Assembly: GCA_964424115.1 (NCBI GenBank)
Contig: CAYRHN010000023.1
Span: 1-41,651 of the forward strand
DNA: 41,651 bases
Reading direction: 5' to 3'
Origin: CAYRHN01 sp964424115
GTDB taxonomy: Bacteria; Chloroflexota; Anaerolineae; Anaerolineales; Anaerolineaceae
The translations under genes and the position numbers were made by a program. Position 1 is the stretch's first letter. Every line of letters starts with the position of its first letter. This document shows positions 9,201 through 15,570 of the stretch, one piece after another. A model generated the notes under the pieces. That model was not told the origin of the DNA. It saw only the letters and a list, made by a program, of their open reading frames with translations, and made no database searches.

Positions 9201-9938
9201 GCCAGCGCTCCAGCCTTACCAGAAATAACGGAAGATGATGAACATAGTCTCGAAGTAACAGTTGCTGCATTGATCGGCAATGGAATAAGCGATGCGGATT
9301 ATTATGATCCGCAAGGCATTGCTATTTACACTCAAACCGTGAAAGAAAGCCAATGGCAATTTTCTCTGGATAATGGTGAAACATGGATGAATATCGGCCA
9401 GCTCAGCCAGGATTCAGCCCTACTGCTGCGATCCGAAGATCTATTGCGTTTCATCCCGGACGGCAAAAATGGACTGATTGCTTCTTTGGGATATTATGCC
9501 TGGGATCAATCCGGCGGAAATCCAGGCAGCAAAGTAAATGCATCCACGCGCGGCGGATTTACCGCCTTCAGCATTGAGGAAGATATCCTCACAATCAATG
9601 TTACCTCACTCAACGATGCGCCGGTTTTCACACCCACCGACCTTTGGATGGTAAAACAAGGACACTCGCTTTCTTTCACAGTCACAGCCCTGGATGTAGA
9701 TATTCCCATCGACACGTTAACCTATACGCTAGGGACGAATGCACCGAATACTGCCACTTTAGATGCTGCCAGTGGTTTGTTTGATTGGACCCCTAGCGAA
9801 TCCGACCCGCCCGGAATTTATGCCTTTACTATCCATGTAACGGACAATGGCATCCCCGCATTGAGCGATTCCACTTCTATCCATATCCTCCTTGTGAATA
9901 TCTTTTTCGACTTGTTCATTCCCTTTGTTTCAAGGTAA
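6288..9938 (+). CDS. Secreted subtilisin-like (S8) protease with cadherin-like repeats
   Basis: A 1216-residue exported protein. Residues ~1-36 are a signal peptide (basic start, hydrophobic core, SVSAQ end). Residues ~43-200 act as a pro-region. The S8 domain carries D232 in GIFDLGF, H273 in KHGTA, the oxyanion-hole N355 in SAGN and S604 in GTSAAVPHVAG, so the catalytic set is complete. From ~665 there are three repeats of ~144-155 residues (each with WQ(F/Y)S, LLLR, RF(I/V)P and a WDQ motif) and a final ~109-residue Ig/cadherin-like domain (LTYTL, FDWTPSESDPPG). The protein ends in DLFIPFVSR. The ATG at 6288 is chosen over an earlier one because AAAGGGA precedes it by six bases and it begins the signal peptide. 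A paralogue follows after 41 bases. Confidence 0.9.
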   Translation: MQLSFPCRLFLSAVCAIAVFVLSLGPSSSLSVSAQTWLADQYVSTASMGLTTQAEIQRPAKSDEPSIPGLDWQLEQLYRASLSQDKATLDTLRGLPSVNLDSATARVIIELDTPSGAKAVGETWTEVVKTANGSLAEIHHAAPIRINADLEAALKAAGAQFETATMYQLQVVVPFNSLETLTHISGVRYVRLPFPVQPTEGSSTSQGVSATNLSDWHSVGYNGTGTTIGIFDLGFSGWQTRQSTNDLPPADRLVLMDYSSAYDFEPDITAQKHGTACAEIAYDMAPGSTIYLYAFNTEVEFANAVSDYMDVEGKRIASLSVGWVNAGPYDGTGLLADVITAATNDGILWLTSAGNQQTQHWSGIATQYGSSNAIAFADGNINLFGPDINYVWNISAGDELSLYLEWNDWNGGRTGNQNHIDYDIELYRWNSGSWILVSKSMNNQCSTSAFPMEAIGYTVPSGQAGYYGFAIYRVTSRSGTTCPNNFGHWLNLHTYSGFFTYGVGANNSFSINNHCNSITIPADSDNSITVGAANFYTRQETPTYGLETFSSFGPRNSAGGGDPGLTVNKPDLVAWDGVNTTSYGLSPIYGGYYEHGDSGFWGTSAAVPHVAGLIAVVWQDNPTFNASQLRTYLQTRATHKGDGGACGGNVSDQNNRYGWGYLAHGNQAPVLDNSSNMNMPNIDEDDKNNSGILIADLLKIPGGDRITDPDPDAYEGIMMSRSNEYDEETIGVWQFSQDGTNWQNVNFQRFSSIHLLPVDSSTRIRFIPSANWNGMTQFALSAWDQTRTAPFDLFQPGSICPLNFCSTASAQVFITINPINDAPVLTSIRPSLPGIAEGGIDNSGVFVSSLIPNNISDVDGSGAQKGIAIYANNPGNGKWQYALNSITAWNDLGDVSTDSALLLRPEDKVRFVPDLFNGTHASLSYFAWDQTSGTAGSNADVNSRGGITAFSTTSDTSRITVTSINVAPVLAASAPALPEITEDDEHSLEVTVAALIGNGISDADYYDPQGIAIYTQTVKESQWQFSLDNGETWMNIGQLSQDSALLLRSEDLLRFIPDGKNGLIASLGYYAWDQSGGNPGSKVNASTRGGFTAFSIEEDILTINVTSLNDAPVFTPTDLWMVKQGHSLSFTVTALDVDIPIDTLTYTLGTNAPNTATLDAASGLFDWTPSESDPPGIYAFTIHVTDNGIPALSDSTSIHILLVNIFFDLFIPFVSR
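6414..6880 (+). repeat. Near-identical tract A, copy 1
   Basis: 467 bases covering the pro-region coding sequence match 10109-10575 with only two differences that I can see by eye (positions 6430 and 6466). Flanking sequence on both sides diverges at once. The tract is richer in G and C than the rest of the gene, which suggests recent duplication by gene conversion. Confidence 0.9.
7140..7282 (+). repeat. Near-identical tract B, copy 1
   Basis: 143 bases of the catalytic domain, between the His and oxyanion motifs, match 10835-10977 with three differences that I can see. The surrounding protease-domain DNA is clearly diverged between the two genes, so this is a second, separate tract of homogenised sequence. 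Confidence 0.85.
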
Positions 9939-9979
9939 CTCATGGTCTTACGACAATTGAAACAAGAAAGGCACCTATT

Positions 9980-12900
9980 ATGTATTTGAGATCGATAACC
10001 AGATTCTTAGTTTCATCCTTATTGACCCTTTCTTTTTTCTGCTCAGGATCAAACCAGATTAATACTCTCCGGGTCTCGGCAACAACCCACCTTCTTAATC
10101 ATCAACCCGTTTCCACTGCATCAGTGGGCCTGACCACGCAGGCTGAGATCCAGCGCCCCGCCAAGAGCGATGAACCCTCCATCCCGGGTCTGGATTGGCA
10201 GTTGGAGCAGCTCTATCGCGCCTCCCTCTCCCAAGATAAAGCCACTCTAGATACTCTGCGTGGTTTGCCGTCGGTCAACCTGGATTCTGCTACCGCGCGC
10301 GTGATCATCGAACTCGATACCCCCTCCGGCGCCAAAGCCGTCGGTGAAACCTGGACCGAGGTGGTCAAGACCGCCAATGGCTCATTGGCCGAGATCCATC
10401 ACGCTGCGCCGATACGCATCAACGCTGACCTGGAGGCTGCCCTCAAAGCCGCCGGTGCGCAGTTCGAAACCGCCACCATGTACCAACTGCAGGTGGTAGT
10501 CCCCTTCAACAGCCTCGAAACCCTCACTCACATCTCCGGCGTGCGATATGTACGCCTCCCTTTCCCTGTACAACCGCCTGTCAATACCACTGCTATAACC
10601 AATACACAGGTGAAGGATTTCAATTATTATTTTTATGCCGGATATGACGGCAGAGGAATCAACATTGGGGTTTTTGATCTTGGCTTTACAGGTTGGCAAG
10701 CTCGACAATCCAACGGTGATCTACCCGCCGGGGACCATTTAGTACTGATGGATTATAGTTCCATCTACAATTTTACCCCCGATACCCCCAACTTAGAACA
10801 TGGTACTGCTGTTGCAGAGGTAGTCTACGATTCAGCTCCTGGCAGCACTATCTATCTCTATGCCTTCAATACTGAGGTGGAATTTGCCAATGCTGTGAGC
10901 GATTACATGGATGTGGAAGGCAAACGGATCGCCTCGTTATCAGTTGGCTGGGTTAATGCCGGGCCGTATGATGGCACAGGACAGATTGGGAATATTATCA
11001 CTACTGCAAAGAACGACGGCATTTTCTGGGTTTCAGCAGCTGGCGACCAGCGGTACAGGCACTGGTCGGGTGTAGCCACTCCATACGGTAACAGCAATGC
11101 GGTTAATTTTAGCGAGGATTACATTAACCGTTTTGGAATCGATAATAATAACCTTTGGGCTATTCCGGCAGGTTTTCAGATTTCCCTGTACCTGGAATGG
11201 AATGACTGGAATGATAACCGTACCGGCAACCAAAATCACATCGATTACGATATTGAACTCTACAAATGGAATGGCACAAGCTGGAGCTTCGTACAAAGAT
11301 CGAATGGCAATCAGTGCACTACATCCTCTTATCCTACGGAAATGCTAAATTATACTGTTCCCTCTGGGCAATCTGGAAATTACGGCTTTGCTGTTCAGCG
11401 CGTTACTTCACGTAGCGGAACCAATTGTCCCAACAACTTTGGTCATTGGTTGAACCTGCATACTTTCAGTAGCTTTTCAAGCGATGGAGAAAATCCCAGT
11501 CCCAGCTTTTCCGTCCGCAATCCTTGCAACAGCATCATTATCCCAGCCGATAGTAATAACAGCCTGACAGTGGGAACAATACCTAATTATTATTGGGAAT
11601 CAACTGGTTCATATGGACCTGCCAATGGAAACGGTGGAACGCATCCCAGCACTGCCAATGTTAAACCAGACGTAATTGGTCGTGAAGGAGTGACAACAGC
11701 CACGTATGGATCGGGAGACTACGGGGCAAAAGTTTTTCCGGGCAGTGCGGCAGCCGCAGGAAGCGTTGCAGGAATGGCGGCGGTCATTTGGCAAGATTCA
11801 CCCCAATATACATTAAAGCAGTTACATAACTACATGACCGGAAACGCCTATATTGTCACCGACGATAATGACAACATGTGCGGAGGGGTAATCTATGGCC
11901 CCAACAACATCAAGGGATGGGGACGCGCCAGGGAATTTAACACAATGCCACGCCTGGACAAATCTAAAACGGTGAGTTTGCCGGCCGTAGATGAAGACGA
12001 CGTTACAAATGGCGCACTGGTTTCCACTATCATCGACAGCGCAGATGTAGACTGGATCACAGATTCAGATGCTGAAGCGCTGGAAGGCATTGCCCTCCTT
12101 GGAGCTAATAAGGATCTGGGCACCTGGCAATATTCAATCGACGGTACAACCTGGATCGATTTTCTCAGATTGGAATACCAAACGCCGCTTACATTGGCTT
12201 CAGATGCTACTACACGCATCCGGTTCGTGCCCAACCCCAACTGGAATGGCATTGCCAGCATAACAATCCGCGGATGGGATCAAACCTGTTCCGCTCCTGG
12301 CGAAGTCATCGAATTCCTCCTGTGCGGTGGAGATAGCAATCTAAGCGGGGATTTTGGAATAGCCAACATCACCGTTAATCCAGTTAATGATGCACCGGTG
12401 ATCACTCTCAGCACACCCAGGTTTCCCACTATAACTGAAGATGCCGTTGCGAATGCAGGCATCATGGTTTCCACTTTGATCGACCAAAGGATTTATGATA
12501 TCGATGATGGATCTTTACAAGGTATTGCTATCTTCACGCAAAATCCCGGTAATGGTACCTGGCAATATTCCCGAGATTTCGGCAGTAATTGGGTAGATTT
12601 TGAGTCAGTCAGTTCCAGTTCAGCCCTGCTCCTGCGCCCGAATAATAAAGTGCGCTTCCTCCCTGACGCCATGAATGGCACCAATGCTACTTTCAGTTAT
12701 TATGCATGGGATCAGACCAGCGGCACAGCAGGCAGCAAGGTGAATGTCGATGCGCGTGGAGGAAGCACTGCTTTCAGCACATCAGCAGATACAGCTTCCA
12801 TAAATGTTATACCACTGATTGATGGACCGGCCTTAGTTCCAAATGGTCCCTGGTTGGTTAAACCGGGTAATACTATTACCTTCTCCATTCCTACCCAAAA

Positions 12901-13144
12901 TGTAGATTTGCCAACAAGGCCCCTAACTTACACAATGGAAGCAGGAGCACCGGCAACAGCAACATTAGATTCCGCCAGCGGAGTTTTCGAGTGGACCCCA
13001 GGCGAATCCGACCCACTCGGAATTTATACAATAAATATCCACGTCAAAGATAACAATCACCCCGACCTGGAAGATTATGGAACAATCCAAATCCTCGTTA
13101 CAGATATTATCTACGATCTGTTCTTACCGATCATGTTTCACTAA
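9980..13144 (+). CDS. Secreted subtilisin-like paralogue, probably catalytically dead
   Basis: A 1054-residue paralogue of the preceding protease, with the same order: signal peptide (~1-34), pro-region, S8 domain, two (not three) ~145-residue repeats, a final Ig/cadherin-like domain and the tail DLFLPIMFH. Asp (D233, GVFDLGF) and His (H274, EHGTA) are kept. The oxyanion-hole motif SAGN has become AAGD (D356), and the nucleophile motif GTSAAVPHVAG has become GSAAAAGSVAG, placing A590 where the catalytic Ser should be; the usual Pro is also lost. S589 is adjacent and could only substitute with a shifted backbone. It is likely a pseudo-protease with a binding, decoy or inhibitory role. The ATG has AAGAAAGG nine bases before it. 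It probably shares a transcript with the active copy. Confidence 0.88.
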   Translation: MYLRSITRFLVSSLLTLSFFCSGSNQINTLRVSATTHLLNHQPVSTASVGLTTQAEIQRPAKSDEPSIPGLDWQLEQLYRASLSQDKATLDTLRGLPSVNLDSATARVIIELDTPSGAKAVGETWTEVVKTANGSLAEIHHAAPIRINADLEAALKAAGAQFETATMYQLQVVVPFNSLETLTHISGVRYVRLPFPVQPPVNTTAITNTQVKDFNYYFYAGYDGRGINIGVFDLGFTGWQARQSNGDLPAGDHLVLMDYSSIYNFTPDTPNLEHGTAVAEVVYDSAPGSTIYLYAFNTEVEFANAVSDYMDVEGKRIASLSVGWVNAGPYDGTGQIGNIITTAKNDGIFWVSAAGDQRYRHWSGVATPYGNSNAVNFSEDYINRFGIDNNNLWAIPAGFQISLYLEWNDWNDNRTGNQNHIDYDIELYKWNGTSWSFVQRSNGNQCTTSSYPTEMLNYTVPSGQSGNYGFAVQRVTSRSGTNCPNNFGHWLNLHTFSSFSSDGENPSPSFSVRNPCNSIIIPADSNNSLTVGTIPNYYWESTGSYGPANGNGGTHPSTANVKPDVIGREGVTTATYGSGDYGAKVFPGSAAAAGSVAGMAAVIWQDSPQYTLKQLHNYMTGNAYIVTDDNDNMCGGVIYGPNNIKGWGRAREFNTMPRLDKSKTVSLPAVDEDDVTNGALVSTIIDSADVDWITDSDAEALEGIALLGANKDLGTWQYSIDGTTWIDFLRLEYQTPLTLASDATTRIRFVPNPNWNGIASITIRGWDQTCSAPGEVIEFLLCGGDSNLSGDFGIANITVNPVNDAPVITLSTPRFPTITEDAVANAGIMVSTLIDQRIYDIDDGSLQGIAIFTQNPGNGTWQYSRDFGSNWVDFESVSSSSALLLRPNNKVRFLPDAMNGTNATFSYYAWDQTSGTAGSKVNVDARGGSTAFSTSADTASINVIPLIDGPALVPNGPWLVKPGNTITFSIPTQNVDLPTRPLTYTMEAGAPATATLDSASGVFEWTPGESDPLGIYTINIHVKDNNHPDLEDYGTIQILVTDIIYDLFLPIMFH
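10109..10575 (+). repeat. Near-identical tract A, copy 2
   Basis: The partner of 6414-6880, same length and same position in the gene. It encodes the pro-region of the second protease paralogue. Confidence 0.9.
10835..10977 (+). repeat. Near-identical tract B, copy 2
   Basis: The partner of 7140-7282, 143 bases with three visible differences, inside the S8 domain of the second paralogue. Confidence 0.85.
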
Positions 13145-13213
13145 GCTTCCACTTCCAACAGAAACATTTTCTTCCTCCTGGCGTGCTATACTTGATCAAG
13201 GAGAAATTGATTC

Positions 13214-13372
13214 ATGTCCCCTCGCGCGCGGCGCTGGCTGCTGATCATCGGTATACTGATCATGCTGGTATCCCTGGCATTGATCGTGGCTGTGCTGTCG
13301 CCGGGTGAGACCGGCCAGGCCCAGGCCACCCTTCAGCCAACCCTCTTCCTGCCGCCGGGAGGCGCGCCGTGA
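13214..13372 (+). CDS. Small single-pass membrane protein, coupled to the kinase gene
   Basis: A 52-residue protein with a basic N-terminus (MSPRARRW), one hydrophobic helix (residues ~8-30) and a short outer tail rich in Gln, Thr and Pro. AAGGAG lies at 13198-13203, ten bases before the ATG, and the stop overlaps the next gene's GTG start as GTGA (13369-13372), so the two are translated together. No family is recognised. Given the coupling, it is probably a membrane partner of the lipoprotein-kinase encoded next. The hydrophobic segment could also be an uncleaved or cleavable signal peptide. Confidence 0.7.
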   Translation: MSPRARRWLLIIGILIMLVSLALIVAVLSPGETGQAQATLQPTLFLPPGGAP

Positions 13373-15387
13373 AAAAGACCGCACTGCTGCTGATGGCGCT
13401 GCTGGTGATCCTGATCCTGGCAGGTTGCGCCACCTCTCCAACCGTCAAAACTATTGAAGTAGAAAAGACCGTTGAGGTGGTGGCCACCCGCACTCCTCAG
13501 CCCACCGCTGCACCGACCCAGGCTGCCTTTCCTACCGCCACCCAGGCCGGGGCGGTCACTCCCCAACCGCAGGCCACCCCCACCCCGCGGGTGGAGGAGC
13601 GGGTGGTGGAACTGGAATGGCCGCTGGATATGCAGTTGGGCGAATCCGACCTGGTGCGCCTGGCGCTGATCCCGTCCGAGGACGGCTACACGGTGCAGGC
13701 CGAGTTTCCCGAGCACGCCGTGGAAAGCCAGCCGGTGCCGGTGGAATGGCAGGCCGGCTACACCCTGGCAGCCGTTGCCCGCCTGGACGGGGTGGGATTC
13801 GAGATCGAACCGGGCGACGACCGCCTGATCTACCTGCCGCCGGGTGAGACGGTGGTGTGGCGCTGGACGCTTCGCCCGCGCAGCTCCGGCCAGCAAAGAT
13901 TATCCATCCAGCTGCTGCTGCGCTGGGAACCGCAGGCCCCCTCTGCCGGGGAGCCGCGCGAGGCGCTGGCCTTTTCGCGCGGGCTGGAGATCCGGGTCGA
14001 TTCCTTCCTGGGCATGAGCCGCGACCAGGCCCTGGCTACCGGTTTCATTGGCCTGCTGGCCGGAACCGGACTGGCACTGGGAGCGGTCCTCTTTCGCCCG
14101 CGCACCCGCCTGCCTGCCCTGCGCCAGGCAACCCCCAATACTGCGCTGGTGATCGAACCCGCCGCGGGCATCCAGTTGGCAGCCTCCGAGCGCACGTTGA
14201 TCTCGGCCCTTTTCAACCGTTATGCGCGCCTGGGATTGGAGCGTGAATTCCTCTCCGGTTACTCCGGCGCACGCACCTTCCTGGCCCAGCCGGTGCGCCG
14301 GGACGGGCGCGCCGACGCCGCCACGATCATCAAGCTCGGCCCGCAAAGCGACATTCGCCGCGAGTATGCCAACTACGAGGCTTATGTAAAGGACAGCCTG
14401 CCGCCCATCACTGCCCGCATCCAGCACGCCCCCGTCAGCGCACCCGGCAGCAGCCGCGCCGCCATCCAGTATACTTTCATTGCCGAGCCGGGACGCTTGC
14501 CCACCAGCCTGCGCCTGGCCTTGCTGGAAAACCCCGACCCGGGCCTGCTCTTCCGCCTGTTCGACACCTTTGGGCCGAACTGGTGGATGCAGCGCCGCCC
14601 CTATACCTTCCGCCTGGCGCAGGAATACGACCGGCTGCTGCCGGCTCACCTGGTCTTGCAGCCGGTGGAAGAGTCCACTCGACCGGTGGTGACCCTGGAG
14701 GAGAAGACCCTCCCGGCGCGTGCAGCCAACCTGCCAACCGGGGCGCTGGTGCGGGTGAAAGCTTTCAGGCAGATGGAGATCCGCGCGGACGGGCAGTCGC
14801 TCTCCCTGGCCGGTATTCCCCAGCCCGGTTACCCGCCCCTGCGCCTGCGCTGGATGAGCCTGCGTTCCCCAGCAGGGACCCTGGCCCGCGTCATCCAGAC
14901 CCGCGCCGGGATGCTGCGCGAGGCATGCAGCGGGTTTGACCTGCTCGGCCTGCCCGATCCGCTGGCGCACCTGCCCGGCTGGCTGGAAGAGCGCACGGCA
15001 AGCACCCAATCGATCATCCACGGCGACCTGAACCTGGAGAATGTGCTCACCGGCCCAGGCGGGTTCGTCTGGTTGATCGATTTCGCCCAAACCCGCGAAG
15101 GCCCGCCCCTTTTTGACTTTGCCCACCTGAATGCCGAGATCATTGGACACATCCTGGCCGCACAGATCAACGACCCGGTCGAATACCTGCGCGTGCTGCG
15201 CAGCGGCGAGCATCCCCTGCTCTCTGCCATGCAATCCATTGCGGCGCGCTGCCTGTTCAATCCCAACCAACCGGGGGAATACCGCCTGGCGCTCGCGCTG
15301 GCCTGCCTGGGGGCGCTCAAGTACCCAAACCTGGATGCGCACAGCAAGCATTTGCTCTACCTGACGGCGGGCTATCTGGTTGGTTGA
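13369..15387 (+). CDS. Lipoprotein sensor / transmembrane / APH-like kinase fusion
   Basis: A 672-residue protein in one unbroken frame. Residues 1-22 are a lipoprotein signal (lipobox LAGC). Then come the tether VKTIEVEKTVEV, a Pro/Thr/Gln-rich linker to ~72, a beta-rich extracytoplasmic domain (~75-218), a membrane helix (~220-243) and a cytoplasmic APH-fold kinase: K322 in TIIKLGP, a following Glu-rich helix (REYANYE), the catalytic loop HGDLNLEN (H551, D553, N558) and D571 in LIDFAQ. All catalytic residues are present. The kinase part resembles the ternary-complex-associated TCAD9-type modules known from bacterial conflict-system surveys; this is from memory. The GTG start is supported by coupling to the small membrane protein. 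The substrate is unknown. Confidence 0.8.
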   Translation: MKKTALLLMALLVILILAGCATSPTVKTIEVEKTVEVVATRTPQPTAAPTQAAFPTATQAGAVTPQPQATPTPRVEERVVELEWPLDMQLGESDLVRLALIPSEDGYTVQAEFPEHAVESQPVPVEWQAGYTLAAVARLDGVGFEIEPGDDRLIYLPPGETVVWRWTLRPRSSGQQRLSIQLLLRWEPQAPSAGEPREALAFSRGLEIRVDSFLGMSRDQALATGFIGLLAGTGLALGAVLFRPRTRLPALRQATPNTALVIEPAAGIQLAASERTLISALFNRYARLGLEREFLSGYSGARTFLAQPVRRDGRADAATIIKLGPQSDIRREYANYEAYVKDSLPPITARIQHAPVSAPGSSRAAIQYTFIAEPGRLPTSLRLALLENPDPGLLFRLFDTFGPNWWMQRRPYTFRLAQEYDRLLPAHLVLQPVEESTRPVVTLEEKTLPARAANLPTGALVRVKAFRQMEIRADGQSLSLAGIPQPGYPPLRLRWMSLRSPAGTLARVIQTRAGMLREACSGFDLLGLPDPLAHLPGWLEERTASTQSIIHGDLNLENVLTGPGGFVWLIDFAQTREGPPLFDFAHLNAEIIGHILAAQINDPVEYLRVLRSGEHPLLSAMQSIAARCLFNPNQPGEYRLALALACLGALKYPNLDAHSKHLLYLTAGYLVG

Positions 15388-15396
15388 AAGCTTCTT

Positions 15397-15426
15397 GAAC
15401 ACAGATTTAACGGATATTCGCGGATC
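15397..15426. repeat. Intergenic ACAGATT...CGGATATTCGCGGAT-type element
   Basis: A short run of degenerate CGGAT/CAGATT words after the kinase stop codon resembles dispersed intergenic sequences that I recall from many environmental bacterial genomes. There is no clear hairpin and no coding potential. Confidence 0.3.
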
Positions 15427-15485
15427 TTTCTATCTATTTTAGACATTTATGCGTATGCGAAGCATCCGTATTTGAATTCCCAATT

Positions 15486-15518
15486 TTGTCATCCTTTTGT
15501 CAAACGGGTGTCAAGACT
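15486..15518 (+). promoter_or_regulatory. Pho-box-like triple direct repeat
   Basis: Three units with an exact 11-base period: TTGTCATCCTT (15486), TTGTCAAACGG (15497) and GTGTCAAGACT (15508). The period and the TGTCA core match the known PhoB box (tandem CTGTCAT + 4 bases). A weak -10 (CAATAC, 15538-15543) stands at the distance expected when the last unit replaces the -35. The vWA gene starts at 15571. Confidence 0.6.
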
Positions 15519-15570
15519 TCTTTTCGCCTGCATGGCACAATACAAGCAGAAGAAGAAAAGGAGGTACGAT

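Noticed and set aside
13900..15402. 500-codon antisense open frame opposite the kinase fusion
   Set aside because: No domain, no ribosome-binding site and a low-complexity composition typical of GC-rich antisense frames; the sense strand has clear motifs.
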